A stretch of DNA of 64,000 nucleotides from Confluentibacter sediminis. GTDB lineage: Bacteria; Bacteroidota; Bacteroidia; Flavobacteriales; Flavobacteriaceae. Location of the stretch: positions 1 through 64,000 of the forward strand of contig NZ_QKPO01000017.1 in the NCBI RefSeq assembly GCF_003258355.1, in the 5' to 3' direction. Within the stretch, counting starts at the first letter, position 1. Each line of letters begins with the position of its first letter. Positions 19,305 through 30,207 of this stretch are shown piece after piece. The notes under the pieces were generated by a model that worked only from the letters and a program-made list of their open reading frames with translations, was not told the origin of the DNA and searched no databases. The position numbers were made by a program, and so were the translations under genes.

Positions 19305-20525
19305 ATGAATGAAAATCTTACACCATTTAATATATCTAAATTAATATATAAATCGGTTATTAAGTCAATTACCAAAGAAGAAGAAAAAGAACTTCAAAAG
19401 TGGTTGGACAATGAAACCAATAACCAATTTTATTTAAAAATACTTCAGAAAGAAGAAATTAAAAAAACCAAAGCCATATATAAGAATTCAAATAAGAATG
19501 AAGTTTACAAAAGGATTACTGAAGAAATAGAAGCCAAGAAGAAAACAAAAGTAATTCGGTTAAAATATTTCAGGATTTTAAAGTATGCTGCAATTTTAGT
19601 TGTTTTTCTTTCAGTTGGTTTAGGAGTGTATTTTAATACTATTAAAAATGAAAACAGTATTAGTAATATTATAGTAAATGATATTAAGCCAGGATATCAA
19701 AAAGCAACCCTTGTTTTATCGGATGGGACAGTTGTGGATCTTGAATCAAGAACTAATGAGCTGATCGTTAAAGGTGATGATGTTTCAATAACAAATAATA
19801 ACAATGTTCTAGTTTATGATACCTCATCTGAGGATATAGATAACACCAATAAAATCCCTGTTTTTAATACATTATTCGTTCCCATAGGAGGAATATATCA
19901 AGTGAAATTACCAGACGGTACCAATGTTTGGTTGAATTCTGCATCATCAATTAAATATCCAGAGAAATTTACAGGAACTAATAGGGTTGTTACACTTACG
20001 GGCGAAGCTTATTTTGAAGTATCTAAAAATGCACAGCATCCATTTATAGTAAAAACTGATTATGGTGATGTTACCGTTTTAGGAACCCACTTTAATATAA
20101 GTGCATATAATGATGATGCTTACTTTGCAACCACACTGCTTGAAGGAAAAGTAAAGGTTGAAGAAACAAAATCAAATCAAGAAAGAAATGCCTCACTTGT
20201 TTATTTAAACCCAGGTGAACAAGCTTTTTTCGGAAAAAACAAGGTATTATCTGTTATAAAGGTAGATGCTAAGGTGTATAGTGCATGGAAAGAAGGTACT
20301 TTTTATTTTGACAATGAAACCCTTGGAGACATTTTACAAAAAATGTCACGCTGGTATAATTTTAAAGTATCTTTTAAAGATGACTCTTTAAAAACCAAAG
20401 TATTTAAAGGTGTTGCCTTAAAAAATAAGCCTTTAAGCTATTTGTTAGATATTATTAGTGAAACAGCAAATATAAATTATGAAATAACTAAAAAAGAAGA
20501 TACTTATGAGGTGAACATATTCTAA
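19305..20525 (+). CDS. FecR-family anti-sigma factor
   Basis: Inner-membrane partner of the sigma factor upstream. It has a basic stretch (EAKKKTKVIRLK) before one membrane segment at about residues 92-110. The FecR domain follows (VPIGGIYQVKLPDGTNVWLN, then GEAYFEVSKNAQHPFIV). The C-terminal DUF4974 region is at about 335-400 (TLGDILQKMSRWYNFKVSF). The ATG at 19305 was chosen over 19287, since the six extra residues add nothing recognisable; either start is possible. Confidence 0.92.
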   Translation: MNENLTPFNISKLIYKSVIKSITKEEEKELQKWLDNETNNQFYLKILQKEEIKKTKAIYKNSNKNEVYKRITEEIEAKKKTKVIRLKYFRILKYAAILVVFLSVGLGVYFNTIKNENSISNIIVNDIKPGYQKATLVLSDGTVVDLESRTNELIVKGDDVSITNNNNVLVYDTSSEDIDNTNKIPVFNTLFVPIGGIYQVKLPDGTNVWLNSASSIKYPEKFTGTNRVVTLTGEAYFEVSKNAQHPFIVKTDYGDVTVLGTHFNISAYNDDAYFATTLLEGKVKVEETKSNQERNASLVYLNPGEQAFFGKNKVLSVIKVDAKVYSAWKEGTFYFDNETLGDILQKMSRWYNFKVSFKDDSLKTKVFKGVALKNKPLSYLLDIISETANINYEITKKEDTYEVNIF

Positions 20526-20530
20526 AAAAA

Positions 20531-20560
20531 TACCGAAAAATGCGCCAACATTTCCCGGTA
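20531..20560 (+). promoter_or_regulatory. Hairpin in leader of second susC
   Basis: Nested inverted repeats TACCG / CGGTA (outer) and AAATG / CATTT (inner) in the fecR-susC gap. It is not followed by a T-run, so a leader structure fits better than a terminator. It lies in the same place as the hairpin at 3054-3090. Confidence 0.35.
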
Positions 20561-20622
20561 CAAAAAGCGCTTAGTCGTCTAACTACAACAAAAATTAATT
20601 AAAAAACCAAACATTCAAATGT

Positions 20623-23600
20623 ATGAAAAATAAATTATGTGTACTTCCCTATGGAAAAGAAACTAATTGGAAGAATCAACTTCTTGAGGTAATGAGAAAA
20701 TCTTTAATACTTTTTATAATATTTATCAATGTAACCGCATTTGGCTTTTCGCAAAAGGTAACATTGAATATGAAGAATACGTCAATACATGAAGTTTTAA
20801 GCACTTTGACAAACAAGACTGGAGTGGATTTTTTTTATAACTATGATGTTTTTGATGCTGAAAAATTAGTTGATATCAATGTTGAAAATCTTGACTTGTT
20901 ACAGGTTGTTTCTCAAATAGCTGGAAATAAGTACCAAGTTAAATTTGTAGATAATAAATTAATGGTTATCGTTCCAGTTTCAAAATTAAATCAACAACAA
21001 GAATACGAGTTAAGTGGTATTGTAACAGACGCGTTAGGCAATCCATTGGAAGGTGTAACTGTGCTTGACAAATCCAAACAACGTTGGGATATCACAAGGG
21101 AAAAAGGGGATTTTAGGATAAGTGTATTTGCAAGTGACACGATTACATTTTCTTTTTTAGGATATAAAACGCTCAATATACCCGTTAATGGAAGAAAAAA
21201 TATTAAGGTTAACATGACCGAGGCTTTAACCGAACTTAGTGAAGTTGAGATTGTAGCTTCTAATGGTTATACGGCAATTCCTAAAGAGCGTGCGACGGGT
21301 GCATTTGATGTAATAAGCCCTAAAAGTATAAGAGAGACACCGACTATAGATCTTAATGCACGTTTAGAAGGTGAAATTCCAGGTGTAAATGTTGATGTAA
21401 AAACGGGCACTATCGCTATACGCGGTACCAATAATTATTCTGGAACACGACCTCTAGTGGTTGTTGATGGGTTTCCAATGTCTGATAATGATTTTAGATT
21501 TAGTAAAGGAAGAGCTTTTCAAGGCGCATCAGTTTTAAGTTATTTAAATCCAGACGATATTGAGAGTATTACAGTACTTAAAGATATAGCTGCAGCTGCC
21601 ATATGGGGTTCGAGAGGAGCTAATGGTGTTATAGTTATAACAACTAAAAGTGGTAAAAAATCTGCAGAGCCTAGTATTAGTTTTTCGTCAACAACGACAA
21701 TTGGGAATAAAATAAGCTTAGATAAGCTTAGGCAAATGTCTACGGCTGAATATGTGGATTTTGAAAAAGAATTAGTAAACAATGGGTTTTTAGTAGATAA
21801 CAGTTCCAATTGGCAATCTAAAAATCCAAGCGAAGTTCAAGAAATCATGTTTAAAGCGCAACGTGGTGAAATTTCTCTCGCTCAGCAAGATGCCATGTTA
21901 GGGGATATTTCAAATAGAAGTAATTTAAATCAAATAAATAAATATTTATTGCGTAACTCGATCTCCCAACAATATGATTTTTCTATCTCGGGAGGCAATG
22001 ACTTGAATACCTATTATATATCAGCAGGATATAATAAAGATGATGCTGTTATGAAAGCTAATAATTCCAATTCATATTTTGTTACCGTTAATAATAGCAC
22101 AAAATTAAAATCTTTTTTAAAACTAGAAACAGGTGTTAATTATGTGAAATCTAATTATAACGAAAATGGTACAGCAAACGAAGCATTGTCTAATGTGTCT
22201 TCGTCTTCATTACGACCATACGATTTGATTGCAGATGCAAATGGACAGGGTATTGATAAATATTTAATGTTTAGACCAGAAGTTATACAAGACTTAGAAT
22301 CGTCAGGGTATTTACCATGGACATACAATTATTTAGATCAACTTAATTACTCTACTACAAACACAAAAGGAGCTAATGTTCGGTTAAATGCAACATTAAC
22401 AGCAACTATAACCGATTGGTTAAATGTAGAAGCATCTGGCATGTATAATTCCATTAAAAATAATCTTAGTGCCTTAAATGAGCTAGATAGTTATTATGCC
22501 AGAAACATGATTAATGAAGCAACCAGTATTAATTCAAATCAGAAACTTGTATATGGAGTTCCTGTAGGAGCATATCTTTATACAAGTTATTCACAGAATA
22601 GTAACCAAAGTATGCGTGTACAGCTTAATATAAATAAAAACTTTCACAATATACATGATATAAACTTTTTAGCAGGTGCAGAGATTAGAGAAGAACACAG
22701 TGAAGGTAGCTCACGAGTATTTTATGGATATGACACAGATACTAATATTGGACAAAGTATAAATCCAACAGAGTATTATACTACCATTTATGGGTGGCAA
22801 ACTTTTATAGGGAGTTCAAATAATAGTATTTCAAAAGCCAGGAGTAGGTATGTGTCTTATTATGGTTTAGGTAGTTATTCATATAATAACAAATATTTTG
22901 TATCAGGAAGTATTAGGTTAGACGATTACAATCTTTTAGGAGCTTCTCGTAAGAACCGTGCAATGCCATTTTGGTCTACAGGATTTAGATGGGATATAGC
23001 TAAAGAACATTTTTTAAATAATGTATCGTGGTTAAATTTATTAAGTGCAAGGGTAAGTTATGGTATAGGAGGAAGTACACCAACAGACGGTTTTGGAAGT
23101 CTTAAACCAATTATTAGTGTGGGTGGTGCTGATTATAATACACAATTACCTATAACTAGTATTTTGCTGCCTGAGAATTCAAAAATTAAATGGGAAACTA
23201 CAAAGTCATGGAATTTTGGTTTGGATTTTGGTTTGTTTAATAATAGATTAAATGGTGATTTTAACTTGTATTATAAAAAATCAGAAGATATTTTAGTTAA
23301 CTTACCATATAATGCAACTTATGGTTGGTCTTATTTATATTTTAATACAGCTAACTTAAAGGGAAGAGGTTTAGAACTAGGTTTAACAGGTCTTATTTTT
23401 AAGGGAGATTTTCAATGGAAAAGTACCTTTAATTTCTCTTATAACACCAACAAGGTTACAGATTCTAGGTTTGAAGCCAAAACAACAAATGATTATTTAT
23501 CAGGAAGACAAGTAACAGGAAAAACACTTTCTGGTGTATATGCGTATAAATGGGCGGGTTTAGATGCTAATGGGCAGTCTCAAATTTATTCAAGTACTGG

Positions 23601-24183
23601 CGAAATTATTGATTCCAATACATCAATAAATGATATAAAACCAGAAGACTTAAAATACATGGGAACAACTCAAGCTCCTTATTTTGGAGGCTTTTTCAAT
23701 GATTTTTCATATAAAAACTTTAATTTGGGGATAAGAGTTTCTTATTATGCTGGTCATGTCTTTAAAAATATAGTCTTACAAAACTATCCTTCTTATCAAG
23801 GTGTTTATTATGGAAATAGTTTAAGTAAAGAAGCCATTGTAGCAAATAGGTGGAGAGCTTCTGGGGATGAAGCAACTACCAATGTTCCTGGGTTGGCAAA
23901 TATTAATTACAACAGTTTAAGTAGATTCCAAAATGCCGATATTAATGTTTTGCCAGCCGATAATATTAGATTGCAACAAGTATCACTTGGTTATGATTTT
24001 CCTAGTAAATGGCTTAAACAAACATTCTTTAAGTCTATGAATATTTCATTTTTGGCAAGAAATCTGGGTCTGTTATGGCGTAAAAATAAAGAAGGTATAG
24101 ATCCTCAATATTTATCAACTAATAATTACAATACACTGCCACCGGAACGCAATTATACATTGCAATTTAATTTAGGGTTTTAA
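20623..24183 (+). CDS. SusC/RagA-type TonB-dependent receptor with STN signalling domain
   Basis: Outer-membrane receptor of 1186 aa. The signal segment is RKSLILFIIFINVTAFGFSQ at about 25-45. The STN domain follows at about 46-115 (TSIHEVLSTLTNKTGVDFFY). A carboxypeptidase-regulatory-like domain starts near 128 (LSGIVTDALGNPLEGVTVLD). The plug contains NGYTAIPKERATGAFDVISP and VLKDIAAAAIWGSRGANGVI. The barrel ends in QFNLGF. The PKERATG motif is shared with the SusC proteins at 3141 and 61069 but not with those at 39621 and 44773. The sigma/fecR pair upstream fits a signalling receptor, and susD follows after 25 bases. Confidence 0.95.
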   Translation: MKNKLCVLPYGKETNWKNQLLEVMRKSLILFIIFINVTAFGFSQKVTLNMKNTSIHEVLSTLTNKTGVDFFYNYDVFDAEKLVDINVENLDLLQVVSQIAGNKYQVKFVDNKLMVIVPVSKLNQQQEYELSGIVTDALGNPLEGVTVLDKSKQRWDITREKGDFRISVFASDTITFSFLGYKTLNIPVNGRKNIKVNMTEALTELSEVEIVASNGYTAIPKERATGAFDVISPKSIRETPTIDLNARLEGEIPGVNVDVKTGTIAIRGTNNYSGTRPLVVVDGFPMSDNDFRFSKGRAFQGASVLSYLNPDDIESITVLKDIAAAAIWGSRGANGVIVITTKSGKKSAEPSISFSSTTTIGNKISLDKLRQMSTAEYVDFEKELVNNGFLVDNSSNWQSKNPSEVQEIMFKAQRGEISLAQQDAMLGDISNRSNLNQINKYLLRNSISQQYDFSISGGNDLNTYYISAGYNKDDAVMKANNSNSYFVTVNNSTKLKSFLKLETGVNYVKSNYNENGTANEALSNVSSSSLRPYDLIADANGQGIDKYLMFRPEVIQDLESSGYLPWTYNYLDQLNYSTTNTKGANVRLNATLTATITDWLNVEASGMYNSIKNNLSALNELDSYYARNMINEATSINSNQKLVYGVPVGAYLYTSYSQNSNQSMRVQLNINKNFHNIHDINFLAGAEIREEHSEGSSRVFYGYDTDTNIGQSINPTEYYTTIYGWQTFIGSSNNSISKARSRYVSYYGLGSYSYNNKYFVSGSIRLDDYNLLGASRKNRAMPFWSTGFRWDIAKEHFLNNVSWLNLLSARVSYGIGGSTPTDGFGSLKPIISVGGADYNTQLPITSILLPENSKIKWETTKSWNFGLDFGLFNNRLNGDFNLYYKKSEDILVNLPYNATYGWSYLYFNTANLKGRGLELGLTGLIFKGDFQWKSTFNFSYNTNKVTDSRFEAKTTNDYLSGRQVTGKTLSGVYAYKWAGLDANGQSQIYSSTGEIIDSNTSINDIKPEDLKYMGTTQAPYFGGFFNDFSYKNFNLGIRVSYYAGHVFKNIVLQNYPSYQGVYYGNSLSKEAIVANRWRASGDEATTNVPGLANINYNSLSRFQNADINVLPADNIRLQQVSLGYDFPSKWLKQTFFKSMNISFLARNLGLLWRKNKEGIDPQYLSTNNYNTLPPERNYTLQFNLGF

Positions 24184-24208
24184 TCTGTAAACATTAAAAA
24201 GAAATCAA

Positions 24209-25573
24209 ATGAAAATAATAAAATATATTACGTTTATTACAGGAATGTTATGCTGTTTAAATTCTTGTAGAGATTATGTGGAAATTGAGCCAGAAGGTAA
24301 TAGTAGAGTGTTAAAGTATACCTCAGATTATAGAGGACTTGCCAATGATTACGGTACTTTGGAAAATGTAGGGGGTATGTATATTATTGCCGATGATGAC
24401 ACAGAGTTTAATGAAGATTACCAGACTAAAATTTCAGATATTTGGAGCAACTGTTATACTTGGCAACCTACAATTTTTAATGAAAGCCAAGGTGATTCAG
24501 ATTGGATAAACTTGTATAAAACTATATATCATGCAAATGTTATGATTGATGGTGTGATGAGTAGCCAAAAAGGGACAACAGCTGAAAAAGAAGAAATTAT
24601 AGCAGAAGCTTATGTGCATAGAGCTTTTTCATATTTGCAATTAGTAAACATATATGGACCACAATACAATGGTACCTTATCAGCAAATGAAAAGGCGGTT
24701 CCTTTATTGTTAACACCAAGCTTGTATAGCTCTTTAGAACGCGCTACCGTAAATGAAGTTTACAATCAAATTATTGCAGATTTATCAAATGCGCTTTCTT
24801 ATAACATTCAAGATTTACCGGAGTTTAATACGTTGCCTTCTAAAGCAGCAGTTTATGCGATTTTGGCAAGAACCTATTTGTATATGAGTGAATATGGTTT
24901 AGCCTTAGAAAGTGCAGAAAATGCATTAGATTTACAAAGTAGTCTTATTGACTTAGGAGCCATTCGCTCAAATCCTTATGGATATCCTGTTTTATTAGAT
25001 AATCCAGAAATTATTTTTAGTAAAAAAATATTGTATGGCTATAACGGAGCTCCTATTTCAGAAGACTTATTAAATAGTTTTGAAGAACATGATGCACGGT
25101 ATGATGTATATACAGCTAGTGGTACAAATTTTTACCCAACCTTTACAGGTAGAGGTTATGGGGTAAATGTATATAGTTATTCAAACGGAATTAACGTAGG
25201 GGTTTCTGTTCCAGAAATGTACTTGATTGCCGCAGAATGTCATGCTAGATTAGCGGATGGCGATTTAAACATAGCGTTACAAGATTTGAATACCGTTAGA
25301 GCTAAAAGATTTGATGCAGGTTCAGACTTCATGTTAAGTGCGAATACAAAACAAGAAGCTCTTGATTTAGTACTTGAAGAGCGACGTAAAGAGTTTGTAG
25401 GCAGAGGGCTTAGATGGTTCGACCAAAAAAGATTAAACCTAGAAGACCGATATAAAAAAACAATAACCCGCGATTTTAAAGGGACAACTTACACATTAGA
25501 ACCGGGAAGTGAAGGTTACGTTTTTCCGATTTTTCAAAATTACATCGATCTTAATCCAGAATTAGGAGACTAA
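24209..25573 (+). CDS. SusD/RagB-family lipoprotein
   Basis: Surface lipoprotein partner of the receptor upstream, 454 aa. The type II signal peptide has Cys20 as the lipid site (LCCLNSCRDYVEIEPEG). The helical region AEAYVHRAFSYLQLVNIYGP and the C-terminal signature PEMYLIAAECHARLADGD, then ERRKEFVGRGLRWFDQKRLN, are typical of the family. The thioredoxin-like gene follows after 16 bases, so it is probably part of one operon. Confidence 0.94.
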   Translation: MKIIKYITFITGMLCCLNSCRDYVEIEPEGNSRVLKYTSDYRGLANDYGTLENVGGMYIIADDDTEFNEDYQTKISDIWSNCYTWQPTIFNESQGDSDWINLYKTIYHANVMIDGVMSSQKGTTAEKEEIIAEAYVHRAFSYLQLVNIYGPQYNGTLSANEKAVPLLLTPSLYSSLERATVNEVYNQIIADLSNALSYNIQDLPEFNTLPSKAAVYAILARTYLYMSEYGLALESAENALDLQSSLIDLGAIRSNPYGYPVLLDNPEIIFSKKILYGYNGAPISEDLLNSFEEHDARYDVYTASGTNFYPTFTGRGYGVNVYSYSNGINVGVSVPEMYLIAAECHARLADGDLNIALQDLNTVRAKRFDAGSDFMLSANTKQEALDLVLEERRKEFVGRGLRWFDQKRLNLEDRYKKTITRDFKGTTYTLEPGSEGYVFPIFQNYIDLNPELGD

Positions 25574-25589
25574 AAATAAAGCTATCTAA

Positions 25590-27584
25590 ATGTACAATAA
25601 TTTTAAGTTCATCATTACCATGATGCTGTGTTTTTATGCTAATCATTTTCAAGCACAAACCACAGAAAATCAATCAAGATTGCAAGGAATAGAAAATCCT
25701 GTGATTACAGAAACAACAATACATTTTACATATAATCCAGAAGGAGGGCCATTAGAAGGATTAGCTAAAATAGAAGGTGTTGTGTACCTTTTCAAGGATT
25801 ATAAATGGGAGATAGCAGATGTAAAACTTAATAAAAACAATACAGTTTGGGATGGTGAGTTCACCATCCCAAAGAATTGTGCTTTTCTAGCATTTAAGTT
25901 TTTATCAAATACAGATCAAGGTATTGTAACAGACACTAATGTCGATGCAGGTTTTATATATGCACCTCTAAATAAAGAGGGAGGAAAAAGTCCAGGAAGT
26001 GATCTTGCTTGGGGAACTTTTAGAAATGCTAAATTCAACCAAGAATTTGGTAATTACTTTAAAGACTTCACAATTTCTGATGAAGCTTCAGAGTTTTGGA
26101 TAAAAAAGGAAATAAAAGACCATGCAGATAAATTTCCATTTTTTATTGCTACTTACATAAAGTTAGCCGAAATAAGAAAGCCAGATGATTATGTACCTTT
26201 AGGGAATAGTCTTTTAACACGCTTTTTAAAAGACTATCCAAATTTGAGTGAATCGCAATACATTGACGTTAAAAATCTATTTGCATTTACATTGAAAAAC
26301 CAACATGTTTCAGATAGTTTACAAGAGATAATTATTAATAAATTCCCAAAGGGTATTGAGAAAAGATTTTTAGAATATCAAAAACTTAACACCATTACAA
26401 ATGTTAGTGAAAAAGTAGTATCAATTCAAAAATTTTTAGCAAACTTTCCTTGTAATGAAAGCGTTCCTGAAGATCAAAATTATATTTATAATAAAATTTA
26501 TCAAGATTTATTTTCAATTTATTTTGAAGCTAAAGCATATAATGAAATAGAGGCTATTATACCCAATATGACTTTTTATAGTCTTAACGATAGCTATCAT
26601 AATAATATCTCAAAAGCATTTCATTTTAAAACGGTTGATTCAAGAATACTTTTAAAGCTTTCTAAGTTGATGATAAATCAAATGATGAATAAAACTGAAG
26701 ACTTATCATATATGAGTGGTCTGTATTGGTCTCCTAATCAAGCAAAACAAAATGCTGTATATCAGTTAGATCTTAAATTAAATACGCATATAAAATTATT
26801 ATATGCAGAAGGAGAGTATAGTGATGCCTTAACGTTTTTTGATGTTTTTTCTAGTGATGCTCAGTATAGCAACTCCGCGACAAATGAACTCAATATGTTT
26901 ATTGCCGAGAAGTTAAATGAGCCCACATTACCCATTTTAAAAAAATCTGCTTCAAAAAATGCGCTTACTCCATTGATGATAGAAAGATTAAAAGAACAGT
27001 ATATCAAATCGGGGCATAAAGAGGATGGTTTTGATCTTTATTTGGAAGGGTTAAAAACAAAGAATGTTTTTGATATTTCAGAAAGCTTAAAATCTCGTTT
27101 AATAAATATAGCCTGTCCAAAGTTTACCTTAGAAGACAGTAAGAGAAACCCTGTAGAGATTTCAGCAAACCAGAACGAAATTTTAGTTGTGGATTTTTGG
27201 GCAACGTGGTGTGGGCCGTGTAAAAAATCTTTTCCAGGTATGAAAATGACTGTTGATAAATTTAAAAACGATCCTAATGTCCGTTTTTATTTTATTTCCA
27301 CAATGGAAACAAGAGAAGGTTATATTGAAGAAGCAGAGGCTTATATGAAAGAGAAAGCGTATCATTTTAATCTTTTGTACGATCTCAAGCCTACGGAAAA
27401 TCACACTAATAATGCGACGTTTAAAAACTTTGCATCTATTTTTAATTCTTCTGGTATTCCTAGAAAAGTAGTGGTTAAAAATGGAAGAATTAGATACACA
27501 TCCGAGGGCTATAGCGGTAATCCTTCTGAATTATCAGATGAGTTAAATGCTGTGATAGAAATTTTAAAAGCTGAAAATAACTAA
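25590..27584 (+). CDS. TlpA-like thioredoxin-domain protein with long N-terminal region
   Basis: Exported protein of 664 aa with a signal peptide (FIITMMLCFYANHFQAQ). Residues 30-500 are a large, mostly helical region that I do not recognise in detail. The C-terminal thioredoxin domain (about 508-660) contains VVDFWATWCGPCKKSFPG, with the redox pair Cys541 and Cys544, and the cis-Pro in SGIPRKVVV. It probably works as a periplasmic thiol-disulfide reductase or reductant carrier. Genes of this kind often follow susD in TonB-transducer operons, and the minus-strand locus at 58-64 kb has one too. Confidence 0.88.
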   Translation: MYNNFKFIITMMLCFYANHFQAQTTENQSRLQGIENPVITETTIHFTYNPEGGPLEGLAKIEGVVYLFKDYKWEIADVKLNKNNTVWDGEFTIPKNCAFLAFKFLSNTDQGIVTDTNVDAGFIYAPLNKEGGKSPGSDLAWGTFRNAKFNQEFGNYFKDFTISDEASEFWIKKEIKDHADKFPFFIATYIKLAEIRKPDDYVPLGNSLLTRFLKDYPNLSESQYIDVKNLFAFTLKNQHVSDSLQEIIINKFPKGIEKRFLEYQKLNTITNVSEKVVSIQKFLANFPCNESVPEDQNYIYNKIYQDLFSIYFEAKAYNEIEAIIPNMTFYSLNDSYHNNISKAFHFKTVDSRILLKLSKLMINQMMNKTEDLSYMSGLYWSPNQAKQNAVYQLDLKLNTHIKLLYAEGEYSDALTFFDVFSSDAQYSNSATNELNMFIAEKLNEPTLPILKKSASKNALTPLMIERLKEQYIKSGHKEDGFDLYLEGLKTKNVFDISESLKSRLINIACPKFTLEDSKRNPVEISANQNEILVVDFWATWCGPCKKSFPGMKMTVDKFKNDPNVRFYFISTMETREGYIEEAEAYMKEKAYHFNLLYDLKPTENHTNNATFKNFASIFNSSGIPRKVVVKNGRIRYTSEGYSGNPSELSDELNAVIEILKAENN

Positions 27585-27603
27585 TGAACTCGTTTAGAAT
27601 TTT

Positions 27604-30207
27604 ATGAAATATACTATATTAATTTACCTTTTATTTCTTTGTTCACTACATGTTCAGGCTCAAAAAAAAGAAGTAGATACAACGGCCTATAAAACATGGA
27701 AAAGAATTGATAAAAAGAGCTTGTCTTTTAATGGTGAATGGATGTTTTATAGTGCTGTATACCAAGACATCGATCAGGAAAATGAAAATGAAATAATACT
27801 GAAAAATATAAAAAATGATCGTCAGTTGATTTTAAAAAATACGGAGGAATTGAATTTTATAGGAACTAAAGATTGGGTGAAATACACTAAAAATGATAGC
27901 ACCTTTTTATATTCTTTGGCTACAAATAAAAAGAGGTTTTGGAATGTTAAAGACTATACCCAATCTATAAAAGGTACCGATTTATTATTTTATATACAAT
28001 ATGGACCTTATGTAAATGGTAAATCACTTAAAAAAATAGTGTATTATGATATCGAAAAAAATGATAGTATTGTTATCCGTAGTATAAAAGATTTCAGCAT
28101 TATTGATGATAGAAAGCTACTCGTTTTTGCTCAAGAAATAAATAATGAAACTTATTTAAAGTCAGGCAGAATTGGAGGTGTATTTAAAACATTATATAAA
28201 TGTGAGAGTTCAAATTTTGGAGATTTTACGCTAAACAGTAAAAAGGAAGGTGGTTCTTTCACCATGAAATCTCCATCATCAACTTCAAATAATTTGTTGT
28301 TTTATTTTAATATTGAAACAGGTGTTGTAAAACAAGTTTTAGACTATGATACTGTAAAATGGGAAGATTCTTTATATACATTTTCAAGAATTGCATATCC
28401 CTTGGAAGCAGATACAAAAATAATTCCATTACAGTTACAGGCTAATTTTAATAAATATGAAAATTCAAAAATAGAAAAATCCGATATAGATATTTGGTCA
28501 TGGAATCAAGGGGCTTTGGAGCGACGATTAGAGAAATTACGTGGAGAAAAAGAATCCTCTAAAGATCCATATTACGTTTATAATTTGAAAAAAAATGAGT
28601 GCTTTAAAATTGATTCTGGTGAATATTCCCAAATTATTGCTCCTAATTTAGACCATTATACCCAAGTGTTTAAAACAACAACAGAAGGGTATGAAGTAGA
28701 GGTTGATTGGAAATTTAATGAACCCCACGATTTATATTTACTTAACCTAGAAACTAATAAAAAAAGTAAGGTGATGGAAAATATAATAGAAAACCCTTAC
28801 TGGAACAGCAGTGGTACATACGCCATTTTATATAATGAAAAGGATAGGGTTTGGATGTCATTAAACCCAGCTGATAAAAAACCGGAATTTAGAGTCATTG
28901 GTGAGCAAATTAAATATCCGTTATGGGATGTTGAAAATGATTTTGGAGAATACTCTAAGTCCTATGGTATTGCTGGATGGTTAAATGAAGGAAAAACACT
29001 AGTGGTTTATGATGAGTACGATTTATGGGCTATAGATTTAACAGGAAATAAAAAGCCCTATAGTATTACCAATGAATTTGGAAGAAAAAATAAAATCAGA
29101 CTTCGTTTAAACAATACCTCTACAGCAGAAGATCTTACTTTAGATACAGAAATTCTTTTAAAAAGCTTTAATAAAGTTACCAAAGCAAAGGGGGTTTATC
29201 GTTTAAAAAAACACCTCTTAACTAAACTTATAGAACAAAAAGATAGCAGTATCAATATTCAGGAAATAGCGGGTAATGGTAAAAGTTATTTGTTTACCAA
29301 TGAGAGCTATACTTGTTTTCCAAATCTTTGGTGGGCTAATAAGGATTTTAAAAATAAAAAGCAAATCACAAATTTAAATGTGCAGCAAACCGACTATGCT
29401 TGGGGCAATGCAAAGCTTGTAAGTTGGAAAAATTTTAAGAATAATAACAACGAAGGAATACTTTATTTGCCAGAGAATTATGATGCTAATAAAAGCTATC
29501 CGGTTATCGTTCATTTTTATGAAAAACATACTGAGGACCTATATAAATATCATATTCCAGAATATAGCTCCTCAAATATTGATATACCCACTTATGTAAG
29601 TAAAGGTTATGTAGTTTTTCAACCTGATATACATTATGTATACAACCAACCAGGCATGAGTGCATACAATGCTACCGTAAGTGGTGTTCAGTACTTAATA
29701 GAAAAAAAGATAGCTGCCAAAGATCACATTGGCATACAAGGACATAGTTTTGGGGGGTATGAAACCTCGTTTTTATTAACAAAAACAGATGTCTTTAATT
29801 GCGCCATAGTAGGCTCGGGTGTTAGCAATTTCACATCAAACTATTTTAGTTATAGAACAAACGGATTGTCTAATTTGTTTAAATATGAGGTAGATCAATA
29901 TAGAATGAAAGATTCTTTTTTTGAAGAAAAAGAGAAGTATATTGAAAATTCACCCATTTTTCATGTTGAAAACAATCATACCCCAACATTAATTTTTCAT
30001 AACGATCATGATTTGGCTGTCCCTTTTCAAGAGGGAATGTCATTGTTTTTAGCGTTACGAAGGTTAGGAAAAGAAAGTTGGTTGATAAATTATAAAAATG
30101 AAGGGCACACTTTATCAGAGTATCAACACCAAAAAGATTGGACTAATAAAATGCAAGCTTTCTTTGATTTTTATTTAAAGAATTCGATCCGTCCAGAATG
30201 GATGTAG
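27604..30207 (+). CDS. S9 (prolyl oligopeptidase)-family serine peptidase
   Basis: Exported peptidase of 867 aa. After a signal peptide (ILIYLLFLCSLHVQAQ) comes an N-terminal propeller-like region (about 30-620) and an alpha/beta hydrolase domain (about 625-867). The nucleophile motif is GHSFGGY with Ser715. The likely acid is Asp803 in HNDHDLAVPF, and the His is His835 in NEGHTLSEY. The catalytic set is complete. Starting 19 bases after the TlpA-like gene, it probably belongs to the same operon and would trim imported peptides. Related esterases share this fold, but propeller plus hydrolase is the S9 layout. Confidence 0.88.
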   Translation: MKYTILIYLLFLCSLHVQAQKKEVDTTAYKTWKRIDKKSLSFNGEWMFYSAVYQDIDQENENEIILKNIKNDRQLILKNTEELNFIGTKDWVKYTKNDSTFLYSLATNKKRFWNVKDYTQSIKGTDLLFYIQYGPYVNGKSLKKIVYYDIEKNDSIVIRSIKDFSIIDDRKLLVFAQEINNETYLKSGRIGGVFKTLYKCESSNFGDFTLNSKKEGGSFTMKSPSSTSNNLLFYFNIETGVVKQVLDYDTVKWEDSLYTFSRIAYPLEADTKIIPLQLQANFNKYENSKIEKSDIDIWSWNQGALERRLEKLRGEKESSKDPYYVYNLKKNECFKIDSGEYSQIIAPNLDHYTQVFKTTTEGYEVEVDWKFNEPHDLYLLNLETNKKSKVMENIIENPYWNSSGTYAILYNEKDRVWMSLNPADKKPEFRVIGEQIKYPLWDVENDFGEYSKSYGIAGWLNEGKTLVVYDEYDLWAIDLTGNKKPYSITNEFGRKNKIRLRLNNTSTAEDLTLDTEILLKSFNKVTKAKGVYRLKKHLLTKLIEQKDSSINIQEIAGNGKSYLFTNESYTCFPNLWWANKDFKNKKQITNLNVQQTDYAWGNAKLVSWKNFKNNNNEGILYLPENYDANKSYPVIVHFYEKHTEDLYKYHIPEYSSSNIDIPTYVSKGYVVFQPDIHYVYNQPGMSAYNATVSGVQYLIEKKIAAKDHIGIQGHSFGGYETSFLLTKTDVFNCAIVGSGVSNFTSNYFSYRTNGLSNLFKYEVDQYRMKDSFFEEKEKYIENSPIFHVENNHTPTLIFHNDHDLAVPFQEGMSLFLALRRLGKESWLINYKNEGHTLSEYQHQKDWTNKMQAFFDFYLKNSIRPEWM

